Assembly: GCA_963976625.1 (NCBI GenBank)
Contig: CAXBLA010000011.1
Span: 1 to 64,000, forward strand
Direction: 5' to 3'
Length of the DNA stretch: 64,000 bases
Source of the DNA: UBA1924 sp963976625
Lineage (GTDB): Bacteria > Planctomycetota > Phycisphaerae > Phycisphaerales > UBA1924
The notes below the pieces were generated by a model. It saw only the letters and a list, made by a program, of their open reading frames with translations, had not been told where the DNA came from and made no database searches. The translations under genes and the position numbers were made by a program. Shown one piece after another: positions 44,341 through 53,920 of the stretch (position 1 is its first letter; every line of letters starts with the position of its first letter).

Positions 44341-47105
44341 ACCCGCGTGTGCTTGCGAGGCTGGCCCATGCGCTGGCGATTGGTGTGCTGATAGTTGGGA
44401 CGCAATCAGTTGCTGCTCAGCCTGAGCAGCCAGATCAACCTGCCCGGCCTGACCTGCACGACCACACGCACCAAGCCGCCGATCGTTTGGGTGCACCCGA
44501 CGAACTCGGGGTGACTTCTCAGGCGCTCAAAGATCAACTCAACGCCTCGTTTCTCAGCGACAGCGAGCGGGCCTTACTGCGGGTCGATCACGGGGTGTGG
44601 ACGCCCGAGGACCTTGAAAACCCGGTGTATCTGGCGAAGGCCGCGCTGGCGGTGGGTCTGTATGACCATCCGAGCCTGCTTGATGCGGACGCCGACGCGA
44701 TCGATCGGGCAGACGCTGCGTTGATGCGTGGAGAGCCGGCCCTTGCGCTCGAACTCATTCCGGTTGCCAACTCACCGCTGAGTATCAAAGAGCTTTGGCT
44801 CCGCGCACATGCCCAGCAAATGCTCGGGCAGACCCGACGGGCGATCGGCACGCTCGAAGCCATCGAAGAACAGATGGGCGCGACCACCATCGACGATGCG
44901 GACACCATCGCGACGGGGGTCGAGGGGTTGATCTTGCTGACGCAGCTGCGCGGGCCTCAGGGTGATGCGAAGGAAGAATACCAGACGCTGGCCAAGCTGC
45001 TGGCCAACGCCCGCGACAACCTCGATCGGCTCAGCTGGCGGGTGCGATTCGTAGAAGCCAAGCTGCTCTACGCGCACAACAACTACAAAGATGCCCACGC
45101 GGCGGCTGTCGAGACGCTGCGCCTGCATCCACGCAATGCCCAAGCCGCGGCCATCATCGGAAACATGGCGGTGGACTCGTTCGACTTTGATACCGCCGAC
45201 GAGATCGCCCGCAAGCTCGATCTGATCGCGGCGAGCAGCATGCACTCGGTCGCCGAGAGAGTGCAGGCCCAAGAAGATTTCGATCCGACGCAGGACTTCC
45301 CGCCCACGCTGCATTCCTCAATCATTCGCGCCCGGGTGTCGCTGCGTCGCAAGGACCCGCAGGGCGCGGAGTACGCGCTCGATCCGATCCTGGCGTCAAT
45401 GCCCGATCAGCGCGATGCGCTCGAACTCAACGCCGCGGCCGCCGCGGCGGGGTTCCGGATGCGCTCGGTCAATCATCTGCTCGATCAGTACGACGAGCTT
45501 TCGCCGGGCTCGCCCGACGCGATGATGCGGGTGGCCGACACGCTCGGAGAGTTTCGCCAGTATGAACTTGCGGAGTCGATGTATAACCAGGTCATCGAGC
45601 GCGCGCCGTTCTACGCCCATCCCCGCCTTCGGCTCGGGCTGCTGCTGGTGCAGGCGGGCAAGGACACCCTCGCGCGCACCACGCTCGAAGAAGCGTTGGC
45701 GCTCGACCCGTTCGATCTGCGCGCCCAGAACTCGCTGACGCTCGTCACCGAACTGGGCTCGTACGCGACGATCGAGAGTGAACACTTTATCGTCCGCTAC
45801 AAGCCCGACACAACCGATTCGATCCTCGCCCACGAGATGCCCGCGGTGCTCGAACGCATCCATGAGCGGGTGTGCTCCGATCTGCCCGGCGGCGTGGACT
45901 ATGAGCCGAAGACCAAGACGATCATCGAGCTGATGCCCAATCACGAGTGGTTCGCGGTGCGGATCGGTGGGATGCCGTCTATTCATACGATGGCCGCGTC
46001 GACCGGGCCGGTGATCGCGATCGAAGCGCCCAAGGACGGGCAGAAATCGTCCGTCGGGCACTACGACTGGGAGCGGGTGCTCCAGCACGAGTACACCCAC
46101 ACCGTCAACCTCGCCCGGACGCGCAACCGCGTGATCCACTGGATGACCGAGGCCAACGCCGTCTTCAACGAGGACGCGCCGCGCTCCTCGCAGACCTGGG
46201 CCCTGCTGCTCAATGCGTACGAGAATGATGAACTGTTTGATCTCGTCGAGATCAACACCGCGTTTGTGCGCCCCAAGAAGCCCAGCGATCGTGGGTTGGC
46301 GTATGCACAGGGCGCGTGGATGTTCGAGTACATCGTCGAGCGGTTCGGCAAGGAGGCATCGCTGGAAATCTACGACGCGTCAGCCGCGGGTCGATCATCG
46401 CGCGACGCGTTTGCCCAGGTGCTCGGCGCTGAGCCTCGGGCGTTCTTGCAAGAGTTTAAAGCGTGGGCCCACGACCAGCTGCTCGATCGTGGCTTGATCT
46501 TGGCTGATGGCGTGCCCGATCTTTCGGAGCTCTTCGACACGAGCGACGAGCAACCAAACAAAGCAAATATGCCCACCGTCGATGAGCTGACGGACCTGCT
46601 CGAGCAATACCCCGACCACCCGCAGCTCGTCACGCTTCGGCTCGGGTTCGCGTTGCTCGGAGCCGACACACGCCTCTCGCCCGAGCTCGTCGCCATGCTC
46701 GAGCACGCGTGCGATGTTCGCCCAACGGACGAATCCCCCCACCAGCGTCTCGCCAAGCACTACCTTGCCGGCGAGACGCACGAAGAACGCGCCAAGGCCA
46801 TCCCGTACCTTGAGTACCTTGATGTGCGCGAGACCTACTCGCCGGCCTTCGCCGCGGAGCTTGCGTTGCTCTATGCACGCTCGGACGACCCGCTCGATCA
46901 GCACCGTGCGATGGACAAGGCTTTGCGGGCGGTGTCGATCGCCCCCTACGACGCCGACCAGCGCGAGCGGGCGGCGCGTGTGGCGTTGCTGACAAAGAAC
47001 AATGCCGAAGCGGTGCACCAGCTCGAAGCGTTGATCCAGCTCGAACCCGATCGAACAATCCACCAGCGTCGGCTCGACGCATTGATCGCGCAGTTGGGCG
47101 ATTGA
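44337..47105 (+). CDS. Secreted TPR protein with gluzincin peptidase domain
   Basis: This 922-residue protein has a signal peptide (about 1-27, ending SVAAQ). Helical TPR-type repeats run through residues about 120-470 (for example PRLRLGLLLVQAGKDTLARTTLEEALAL). A zinc peptidase domain carries HEYTH near residue 584 and a following MTEANAVFNED that supplies the third ligand Glu, as in Peptidase_MA-like domains. Further TPR repeats fill the C-terminal 300 residues. It is probably periplasmic or surface-exposed; the substrate is unknown. The ATG at 44337 is chosen because it overlaps the previous stop and begins with the signal peptide. It converges on the PlsC gene. Confidence 0.82.
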   Translation: MNPRVLARLAHALAIGVLIVGTQSVAAQPEQPDQPARPDLHDHTHQAADRLGAPDELGVTSQALKDQLNASFLSDSERALLRVDHGVWTPEDLENPVYLAKAALAVGLYDHPSLLDADADAIDRADAALMRGEPALALELIPVANSPLSIKELWLRAHAQQMLGQTRRAIGTLEAIEEQMGATTIDDADTIATGVEGLILLTQLRGPQGDAKEEYQTLAKLLANARDNLDRLSWRVRFVEAKLLYAHNNYKDAHAAAVETLRLHPRNAQAAAIIGNMAVDSFDFDTADEIARKLDLIAASSMHSVAERVQAQEDFDPTQDFPPTLHSSIIRARVSLRRKDPQGAEYALDPILASMPDQRDALELNAAAAAAGFRMRSVNHLLDQYDELSPGSPDAMMRVADTLGEFRQYELAESMYNQVIERAPFYAHPRLRLGLLLVQAGKDTLARTTLEEALALDPFDLRAQNSLTLVTELGSYATIESEHFIVRYKPDTTDSILAHEMPAVLERIHERVCSDLPGGVDYEPKTKTIIELMPNHEWFAVRIGGMPSIHTMAASTGPVIAIEAPKDGQKSSVGHYDWERVLQHEYTHTVNLARTRNRVIHWMTEANAVFNEDAPRSSQTWALLLNAYENDELFDLVEINTAFVRPKKPSDRGLAYAQGAWMFEYIVERFGKEASLEIYDASAAGRSSRDAFAQVLGAEPRAFLQEFKAWAHDQLLDRGLILADGVPDLSELFDTSDEQPNKANMPTVDELTDLLEQYPDHPQLVTLRLGFALLGADTRLSPELVAMLEHACDVRPTDESPHQRLAKHYLAGETHEERAKAIPYLEYLDVRETYSPAFAAELALLYARSDDPLDQHRAMDKALRAVSIAPYDADQRERAARVALLTKNNAEAVHQLEALIQLEPDRTIHQRRLDALIAQLGD

Positions 47106-47136
47106 ACTTCAATGGTGTTGAAGAGCGTTGAGCGTA

Positions 47137-47919
47137 TCAGGACGCGATGAGCATCTCGTTGGTTTCTGGCTTGCTCGGGCTTTGGGCATCCTCGGATTCG
47201 ATCGTCGAACCTTGTTCGAGCTCTTTCATCCACACGCTATACCGAGCATGCAAGTCTTCGGCGATTTCGGCGTTGCCCATGCCCGAATCCGAATAGTCGA
47301 TCGGCTTCATCACCTTCACGCGGGTGTTGGATCGTGTCCAGAGTGAGTCCCAGGCGCTGGGGGCCTGCGTCGGGGTGCCCTCGATGAGTACGGGGAGCAC
47401 GCGGGCGCCGGATCGTTTGACCAAGACACCGACGCCGGGGGCGAAGCGGAGGAGCTGGCCGGCGGGGCGTTCGATTTTGCCCTCGGGGAAGATGCCGATG
47501 ACGCCGCCATCGTCGAGGTGGGCGCGTGCCCTCCGGAGCCCGGTCCGCCCGTGGCGATTGCGGGCGATGAAGATCACGCCCGCCCAGTTCCAGAACCAGC
47601 CCATCCCACGCAGACGCATGTCGTCGGCCATCAGCCAGCTGATCTTTGTCGGCACCGACAGGCTCACAAGGATCGGGTCGACGCCGGCGGTGTGGTTGCA
47701 CACCACGATCATGGGCCCGCCCAGATCATCGAATGCCCCGTCCTCGGCTTCCACCGTCAGATCGTGCATGCCCCGAGCATAACCGAACCCTAACATATAG
47801 AGGAAGCCGTTGATCGGTGTGAGCGCGGGCTTCCACAGCTTCCCGTAGGCTTGGCCGCCGAGAAAACACCCGATTCCGACCAGAATCAGCACCAAAATGA
47901 TCCAAAGTGTGAGCACCAT
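47137..47919 (-). CDS. plsC: 1-acyl-glycerol-3-phosphate acyltransferase (PlsC-like)
   Basis: This 260-residue acyltransferase should convert lysophosphatidic acid to phosphatidic acid in membrane lipid synthesis. The catalytic H-x4-D motif is NHTAGVD, followed by the substrate-binding FPEGKIERPA and a VLPVLIEGT segment. An N-terminal membrane helix spans residues 3-24. The ATG at 47919 lies 7 nt after a TAACAT box; 20 further in-frame codons upstream would overlap the divergent promoter region and are not counted. Confidence 0.88.
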   Translation of the reverse strand: MVLTLWIILVLILVGIGCFLGGQAYGKLWKPALTPINGFLYMLGFGYARGMHDLTVEAEDGAFDDLGGPMIVVCNHTAGVDPILVSLSVPTKISWLMADDMRLRGMGWFWNWAGVIFIARNRHGRTGLRRARAHLDDGGVIGIFPEGKIERPAGQLLRFAPGVGVLVKRSGARVLPVLIEGTPTQAPSAWDSLWTRSNTRVKVMKPIDYSDSGMGNAEIAEDLHARYSVWMKELEQGSTIESEDAQSPSKPETNEMLIAS

Positions 47920-47926
47920 CGTGTTT

Positions 47927-47932
47927 ATGTTA
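47927..47932 (-). promoter_or_regulatory. TAnnnT -10 box, leaderless promoter
   Basis: On the minus strand TAACAT ends 7 nt before the plsC-like ATG at 47919. No Shine-Dalgarno site is present. Confidence 0.45.
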
Positions 47933-48029
47933 GCATTTGCAAATCTCGGGTTCCACCGGTTTGTCCATTTCCAGATCAATTGTCATGATTCTCGTGCGCT
48001 CCACCCGCCTGCCGATCGAAACACACCCA

Positions 48030-48035
48030 TACACT
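48030..48035 (+). promoter_or_regulatory. TAnnnT -10 box, leaderless promoter
   Basis: TACACT lies 6 nt before the rarA ATG at 48042, with no Shine-Dalgarno site. It also argues against an upstream in-frame start. Confidence 0.45.
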
Positions 48036-48041
48036 TCCCGT

Positions 48042-49415
48042 ATGCAGGACCTCTGGCAATCCAACCGACAAACCGCGGTCGACTCGATCGCCCCGCTCGC
48101 GGCTCGGGTCCGACCCGAATCCCTTGAACAAGTTGTCGGCCAGACGCACCTGATCGCACCGGGAAAACTGCTCCGGCGGATGGTCGATGCCGATGCCCTC
48201 ACCTCGGTGATCCTCCACGGCCCACCGGGGACCGGAAAAACCACCCTTGCTCATGTCATCGCCAAGGCGACTTCTCGCCGATTTGTGCGCGAGAACGCCG
48301 CGTCGGTCGGGGTCAAACGCATCCGCGAGATCATTGACGACGCGTACCGCGTATTAGGCGATTCCGGGAAACGCACCATTCTGTTCCTCGACGAGATCCA
48401 CCGGTTCTCCAAGTCGCAGCAGGATGTGCTGCTCGCCGATGTTGAGCGGGGGCTGATCACGCTCATTGGGGCGACCACCGAGAATCCGTTGTTCGCGGTC
48501 AACGCCGCGCTGATCTCGCGCTCGACGCTCTTTCGGCTCGAATCGCTCAGCGAGGACGAAACCGTCGAGCTCATCGAACGCACCATCGTCCACCCGGACG
48601 CATTCCCCGATCTGACCATCACCATCGACGACGACGCGAAACAAGTCTGGGCGATCAAGTCCGAGGGCGATGCCCGACGGGCGCTAACGGCGCTCGAAGT
48701 AGCCGTGCTTTCGTCGATGGGGGCAAACAAGAACTCGGGCAACGGCACGATCCACATCGACAAGCAGACCGCAGAAGATTCGATCCAGCACAAGCTGGCG
48801 ACCTACGGCGACGACGGGCACTACGACGCGGCGTCGGCGATGATCAAGTCTGTTCGCGGGTCTGATCCGGACGCGGCCCTGTATTGGATCGCCCGGATGC
48901 TCGACGCGGGCGAAGACCCGCGGTTTATCTGTCGGCGGCTGGCGATCCTGGCGAGCGAGGACATCGGCAACGCTGACCCACGGGCCGTGGTCATCGCGCA
49001 GTCATGCTGGGACCTGGTCGAACGCATCGGCATGCCCGAAGCCCGGATCACCATCGCCCAGTGCGCGACTTACTTGGCGTGCTGCCCCAAATCAAACGCG
49101 GCGTACCGCGCCATCGACGCGGCCCTCGACGATGTCCGCAAGAACCGTGTGCTGCCCGTGCCGATGTACCTGCGCGACAAGAACACCTCGCCGCAATCTA
49201 CAAGCGATGGTTCGGGCAAACGCGTTCGCCTGCTCGGGGGCGAGAAGTACGAATACTCGCACAATAGCGACGATCAGCTCTCGGGCCAGGACTACCTCGG
49301 CGTGGACAAACGCTACTACGAGCCCAAGGACATTGGGGCCGAGCGGGTGCTCAAGGGGTATCTCGACGAGGCCCGCGCCCGCCAGGAAGAACGCAAAGAC
49401 CGACCCAATGATTAA
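48042..49415 (+). CDS. rarA: Replication-associated recombination protein A
   Basis: This 457-residue AAA+ ATPase of the RarA/MgsA/WRNIP1 family acts at stalled replication forks. The start region RPESLEQVVGQTHLIAPGK is characteristic, Walker A is GPPGTGKTT, Walker B is ILFLDEIHRFSKSQQD, and sensor 1 is ATTENP. The C-terminal tetramerisation and MgsA domains contain HYDAASAMIKSVRGSDPDAA and a segment with ASEDIGNADP. The length fits the family. The last four bases overlap the stop region of the convergent ankyrin gene. Confidence 0.93.
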   Translation: MQDLWQSNRQTAVDSIAPLAARVRPESLEQVVGQTHLIAPGKLLRRMVDADALTSVILHGPPGTGKTTLAHVIAKATSRRFVRENAASVGVKRIREIIDDAYRVLGDSGKRTILFLDEIHRFSKSQQDVLLADVERGLITLIGATTENPLFAVNAALISRSTLFRLESLSEDETVELIERTIVHPDAFPDLTITIDDDAKQVWAIKSEGDARRALTALEVAVLSSMGANKNSGNGTIHIDKQTAEDSIQHKLATYGDDGHYDAASAMIKSVRGSDPDAALYWIARMLDAGEDPRFICRRLAILASEDIGNADPRAVVIAQSCWDLVERIGMPEARITIAQCATYLACCPKSNAAYRAIDAALDDVRKNRVLPVPMYLRDKNTSPQSTSDGSGKRVRLLGGEKYEYSHNSDDQLSGQDYLGVDKRYYEPKDIGAERVLKGYLDEARARQEERKDRPND

Positions 49416-51151
49416 TCGGTGAGGCGTTTGAGGCGTTTGAAGGGCTCAGATTCCATCAAGGATTCGTCCACGCTCTGCGGCCCATATTCAACCGCCTTGC
49501 GACCCTCCTCATGGACAATATTGGGATCGGCCCCGGCATCGAGCAGGATACTGATGAACTCCGGATTCTTGGCCATCACCACGGCCATCATCAGCGGCGT
49601 GCCACCCAGGAAATACTGGCCGTTGATATCGATCCCTCGATTGATCAGTGCCTCAAGAATCTGAGTCTCTGTCCGATTGTCGAACAGGCAGACCAAGGCA
49701 TGGTCCTGTTTGTCATTGATCGAGTCAAGCTTCGCGCCCGCCTCGATCAAGAACACGCTCATTTCTGGTTTTCTGTTGTACTCGAGCGCGGACATCAACG
49801 GCGTGTACTCCAGTTCTCCGCGCTGATCGATCTTGGCACCAGCATCAAGAAGTGTCTTGGCAATCATCGGATTCGGATTTAATGCCGCGGCATAGGAAAG
49901 CAGTGGACTCCCTGCTGAATCCAGCACATCCATATCGAGCCCAGAGTCGATCAAAATTTCCAATACCTCGACGCTCGGGTTGTGAGCCGCAGCGATCTGC
50001 AGCAGCGTGAGTCCTCGAGAGTCGAGTGCCTGTATATCTGCACCCGCATCGAGAAGAATACGGATTGTTTCTGCAGATTCGCTCGACTTCGCGGCTTGCA
50101 TCACAACCGAAGCACCATCAGGCCTCACAAAGTGTACATCCGCACCACCATCAACCAATTGCTTGGTCACTTGCGGATCAGCATTCCGTTCTACTGCGAG
50201 CATCAATGCACTCAACCCCAACGGCGGCATGACATTCACCTCTGCACCAGCTTGTATAATCATGTTGACAAATTCAGCGCTATTTGTGTCCTTTAGTATC
50301 GCATACATCAGTGGTGAAAGCCCCGTTTGATCTTGATGATCAATGTCTAAACCAGCTTTGATGAGCGAATCTAGTATTACACTGCTCTCACTTTGTCCTA
50401 CAGCAAAGAACAATGCAGTCCGTCCTTCTTTATCTGTTGAATGTAATGGGACTCCCGATTGAATTAATAGTTCAACTACACGCGGATCGGTAGTGTACCG
50501 CGCAGCTGTTATCAATGGAGTCCAATCGTTGTAGTACAACGACCGCAAGTTTCCGCCCGCAGCAATAAGAACTCGAAGAACTTCTATCTCGTTGTTTGAC
50601 GAAATCGCCGCATGAATCGGCGTGAGCCCGTCATCTGCCACAGCGTTCAGATCTGCCCCAGAATCAATCAAAAACTGGATGAGGTCCGGATTTGGATCGA
50701 AGCCGGCTGCGAGCATGAGCGGAGTAAACCCTGCGAGCGATACAGAGTTGACATCCGCCCCAAGCTCAACGAGCACACGGATAACTGATTGCGATGGATT
50801 AAACTTCGCAGCCGCCATGAGTGGATTGACACCCTCTGTGGAATCGGTGGCCTCAATATCTGCCCCAGCATGAACTAACACACGACACACATCCGGATCG
50901 GGATGAATAGCTGCTGCAAGAAGCAACGGCGTTGCGTCATCGGAATTACGAGCGTTGACATCAGCCCCGACATCGATCAATCCTTGAATCACACCGAGCT
51001 CGGCCTGGGCGACGATGGCTTCGATGAGTTGATCTTCGATGCTCGGGGGTACTGCTGATACGACCTCCGGCGATTGCTCTGGATCGACTTGCCCCACACC
51101 CGGAGCCGCAAGGAAGACCAAGGACATCACACATGCGGCTTTGAGCATCAT
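49412..51151 (-). CDS. Exported ankyrin-repeat protein
   Basis: This 579-residue protein has a signal peptide (about 1-20, ending APGVGQ) and about fifteen ankyrin repeats filling residues 50 to about 560, each with a TPLMLAA-type helix and a GAD-x-N turn. Several neighbouring repeats are 34 residues long instead of 33, with the extra residue in the loop before the second helix (for example GFDPNPDLI). It is a protein-interaction scaffold, presumably in the periplasm; the partner is unknown. GGAG lies 7 nt before the chosen ATG at 51151, and a second ATG follows directly. The central third is richer in A and T than the ends, which may reflect recent repeat expansion. Confidence 0.85.
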   Translation of the reverse strand: MMLKAACVMSLVFLAAPGVGQVDPEQSPEVVSAVPPSIEDQLIEAIVAQAELGVIQGLIDVGADVNARNSDDATPLLLAAAIHPDPDVCRVLVHAGADIEATDSTEGVNPLMAAAKFNPSQSVIRVLVELGADVNSVSLAGFTPLMLAAGFDPNPDLIQFLIDSGADLNAVADDGLTPIHAAISSNNEIEVLRVLIAAGGNLRSLYYNDWTPLITAARYTTDPRVVELLIQSGVPLHSTDKEGRTALFFAVGQSESSVILDSLIKAGLDIDHQDQTGLSPLMYAILKDTNSAEFVNMIIQAGAEVNVMPPLGLSALMLAVERNADPQVTKQLVDGGADVHFVRPDGASVVMQAAKSSESAETIRILLDAGADIQALDSRGLTLLQIAAAHNPSVEVLEILIDSGLDMDVLDSAGSPLLSYAAALNPNPMIAKTLLDAGAKIDQRGELEYTPLMSALEYNRKPEMSVFLIEAGAKLDSINDKQDHALVCLFDNRTETQILEALINRGIDINGQYFLGGTPLMMAVVMAKNPEFISILLDAGADPNIVHEEGRKAVEYGPQSVDESLMESEPFKRLKRLTD

Positions 51152-51207
51152 CTCTCTTCTCCATGACTCGGTTGCGAATCTGACTGGCACGCAGCTCGAT
51201 GGCTGCA

Positions 51208-51246
51208 TAAAAAATCCCCAGCGGATGATAGTGCACCGCTGGGGAT
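51208..51246 (-). terminator. Terminator of the M12-type protease gene
   Basis: On the minus strand a perfect 11-bp GC-rich stem (51236-51246 with 51214-51224) with an 11-nt loop is followed by seven T residues. It lies 56 nt beyond the protease stop and before the ankyrin gene. Confidence 0.9.
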
Positions 51247-51301
51247 ATATGGAAGTGAGGTTATATCTTTGATTCATCGCTGAATCAAAGCGTGTTCATG
51301 C

Positions 51302-53563
51302 TTACGGGCAGCCCGCACCGAACAGATCGAGGAAGATCGAGATATCGAAGAAGTCGAAAATCTCGTTGTCGTCCATGTCGGCGATGGGGTCCGAGTCTCC
51401 AAATCCATCGAGGAAATCGGAGACATCGAAGAAGTCGAGCACGCCGTCGCCGGTGAGGTCGGCCAAGCAAGGCTCGGCGCCTGATTCGTGGGAGATCAGG
51501 GAATCACCCAGGCTCGTCTCTGAGAGCGATGGGCCCGCGACGGTCGCGATGAGCCCGGCCCCGCCGCCACGCTCGAAGAACTCGATCCGGATCTGGTGCC
51601 AGCCCGCGCTCAGCGGCTTGGTGCCCGTCCGGCGGACCATGCCGTGGAGCCCGTCGTTGTTGATGATCAGTTCATCGCCGATGTAGAGCTTGGAGCCGTC
51701 GTCGGAGTTGATCGAGAAGGTGTGCACGCCGCTGGTCTCGGCGAAGACATAGCCCGTGAAGACCGCGGCCACATCTTCTGAGCGGCCCGAGTTCATGAAG
51801 TTGCCGTTGGTGGATGCGTAGTCGACATCCATCGAGACATCCTCGGCGTACGGAGTCAGCGTATCAAAGTTGGGCAAGTTGCTCAGCTGATTCACGCTGT
51901 AGTAATCCACATGCATGCCGGCGATCGGGCTCGAGCGGACATCTGGTGTGCGGAGCGCTTCGACATCAATCGAGACGACCGCGGTCTGTGCGCCCGAGAC
52001 GCCGGAGATGGTGTACTCGAAGGTGTCCACGCCGTCGTAGCCGTCGGCTGGGGTGTAGCGGAGGATATCGCGTCCGCCCGGGCCCTGGCCTGTGAGCACT
52101 TCGACGCTGCCGCCGTTGTCTGATGCGCTATCCACACCGGCGAGCAAGAACGCTTCGCAGGACTGGCTCTCGTCGTTGCCCAGCACATCGAGCATGATTG
52201 ATTCGTTCATCAGTGTGCTCGCGAAGTCGGGCACCGCGGTGACGCCGTCGCCGATCAGGTCACACCCGATATCATCGAGGAACCCGAGGATGGTGTCTTT
52301 GACGCGTGGGTGGAAGTCGAGCACGATGTTGCTCAGCCCGCCCGAGCAGCCGTGGCAGTAGGACATGATGGTGCCGCCGAATGGATCGGAGCAATCACCG
52401 TTGCCGCACCCGTCGATCGCGGGCGAGTAGCTGTGGGTGTGCCCGGTGCCGAAGTTGTGTCCGAGTTCATGGCTGGCGACGATCAGGTCCCAGTTGCCAT
52501 GGCTGTGATCAACCAGCGGGTAGGGGAACGAGCCGACCATGTGGGCCGATACGCCGTAGCCGTACTCGGTGTTGCACAGTGCGCTGACATACGCGACACC
52601 GCCGTACTCTGGGTCGGTGCGTCCGGTGAAGTAGTGCACCGTCGAACGCTGGATGTGGTTCATGTTGGCGTTCCACTCGTTGAACACCAGGTTGAGCGGA
52701 TCGCCCGCGGCTACCGAATACGGATCGGAGTTGTCGCCCCAGACCCGCAGGAACGGGATCGACAGGCGGACATTGAGCTCGCGTTCGTAGATCTCGGAAA
52801 TCGCGCCCATGAGCGAGACGAGGTAGGCGGCCGACGCGTCGGTGTTGCCATCGAAGAGGCGGTCGGTGAACTCCCAGTCCGTCTCGATCGCGATCGCGGC
52901 GATGCGGCAGGTCGTGTCGCCTCGGCTCGCGCTCGGGCCATACTCAACCGGTGGGCCGTTGGGCTCGAGGGCCAGCATGCCGGCGTCGTAGCCGCACAAC
53001 GCGGGCGCGTTGGCGGGGTCGATCACATCATCCATGCGCACGCTCTGGAGTGCTTCTTTGAGTTCTTTTTCCTGAGCGTACGGGCCGGTGGAGACGGAGA
53101 TGAGATCGCCGTTGATCTCGACATAGCCGTTGGTGCCGAAGGGCGAGACGGCGAGGTATGCGGTTGAATCCGGGATGCCCGCGACGATGCCCGAGAGCAT
53201 GATCACATCGGGGCGCTCGAGCTGCTGCTGCCCGTCCTTGGTGCCGACAACAAGCTGGGCGTCCGGCGCGAGCACATTGATGCGCTCGAGTTGGAGATCG
53301 ACATAGCCCTCGGAGATCAGCAGCTCGTTGACCCGCACATAATGCCCCTGATGGAGCGACTTGAGCATGCTGTACTCGAGCTGGGTGCCCGCGAGCTGCA
53401 TGACTTCGGTGGGCTGGGCTTCGAACACGGGCTGATCGAGCGTCACGCCCTGCAGTCCGGATTGGTCGAGCGATTGAACTGATTTGATCGACTGGGTTTG
53501 CCCCTGGGCAACCCCCGCGATCAGACACACAAGCGAGGCGCTGCACGCCTTGAGACTCCACAT
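51302..53563 (-). CDS. Secreted M12-type metalloprotease, PA14 and dockerin-like
   Basis: This 753-residue secreted protein has a signal peptide (1-22), a prodomain-like region, and a metzincin catalytic domain with SHELGHNFGTGHTH near residues 364-377, the reprolysin/ADAM zinc site. A cadherin/Ig-like module around DILRYTPADGYDGVDTFEY follows, then a PA14 carbohydrate-binding domain (segment HTFSINSDDGSKLYI). It ends with a GC-type dockerin-like tail of two near-repeats, LTGDGVLDFFDVSDFL and MDDNEIFDFFDISIFL, closing on GCP. It should degrade protein outside the cell or at the surface. GGAGGAA lies about 6 nt before the ATG. The same tail occurs on the upstream peroxidase. Confidence 0.9.
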   Translation of the reverse strand: MWSLKACSASLVCLIAGVAQGQTQSIKSVQSLDQSGLQGVTLDQPVFEAQPTEVMQLAGTQLEYSMLKSLHQGHYVRVNELLISEGYVDLQLERINVLAPDAQLVVGTKDGQQQLERPDVIMLSGIVAGIPDSTAYLAVSPFGTNGYVEINGDLISVSTGPYAQEKELKEALQSVRMDDVIDPANAPALCGYDAGMLALEPNGPPVEYGPSASRGDTTCRIAAIAIETDWEFTDRLFDGNTDASAAYLVSLMGAISEIYERELNVRLSIPFLRVWGDNSDPYSVAAGDPLNLVFNEWNANMNHIQRSTVHYFTGRTDPEYGGVAYVSALCNTEYGYGVSAHMVGSFPYPLVDHSHGNWDLIVASHELGHNFGTGHTHSYSPAIDGCGNGDCSDPFGGTIMSYCHGCSGGLSNIVLDFHPRVKDTILGFLDDIGCDLIGDGVTAVPDFASTLMNESIMLDVLGNDESQSCEAFLLAGVDSASDNGGSVEVLTGQGPGGRDILRYTPADGYDGVDTFEYTISGVSGAQTAVVSIDVEALRTPDVRSSPIAGMHVDYYSVNQLSNLPNFDTLTPYAEDVSMDVDYASTNGNFMNSGRSEDVAAVFTGYVFAETSGVHTFSINSDDGSKLYIGDELIINNDGLHGMVRRTGTKPLSAGWHQIRIEFFERGGGAGLIATVAGPSLSETSLGDSLISHESGAEPCLADLTGDGVLDFFDVSDFLDGFGDSDPIADMDDNEIFDFFDISIFLDLFGAGCP

Positions 53564-53920
53564 AACTATTCCTCCACAAGAGTACTCGGCTTTTGCCGAT
53601 CCTCTGTTCTTTCAAACTGGTTGTTCCAACCTGTTTATGTATCCGGCTCACACGATCGAGCCGGGCTCATGGGTGGGGCTTGCGTACAGATTGAGTGTTC
53701 TCGAGAGAACGCTCGACCCCGGTGCGCTTTCGCGCTGCGGACCAGAGAGACAGGCCCGCATGACCCCGCCGACGGGCTTTGATGTAGTCAAAAACAGGCT
53801 ACACCCGAAGCGGGGATCCACAGACTATCCGAAGGAACGCCGCATCGGGTGCAGAAAATGTGAAACTTTGAGCCAATTTACAAACCAAAGACCGAACACA
53901 AGCACCGGTTGAGTGTTTGC
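53564..53920. other. 357-bp gap, promoter region of the protease gene
   Basis: I find no gene, RNA or terminator here on either strand. It holds the GGAGGAA ribosome site (53570s, minus strand) of the protease gene. A small GGTTG-TTC-CAACC hairpin lies near 53619-53631. No T run follows the peroxidase stop at 53921, so readthrough into the protease gene is possible. Confidence 0.5.

Noticed and set aside
47107..47123. CTTCAA-TGGTG-TTGAAG hairpin between the TPR protease and PlsC genes
   Set aside because: The stem is only 6 bp, AT-rich and lacks a T run on either side, so I do not call it a terminator.
49412..51151. Ankyrin repeats as a DNA tandem repeat or CRISPR-like array
   Set aside because: The periodicity is in protein only. 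DNA units diverge strongly and there are no conserved repeats separated by spacers.
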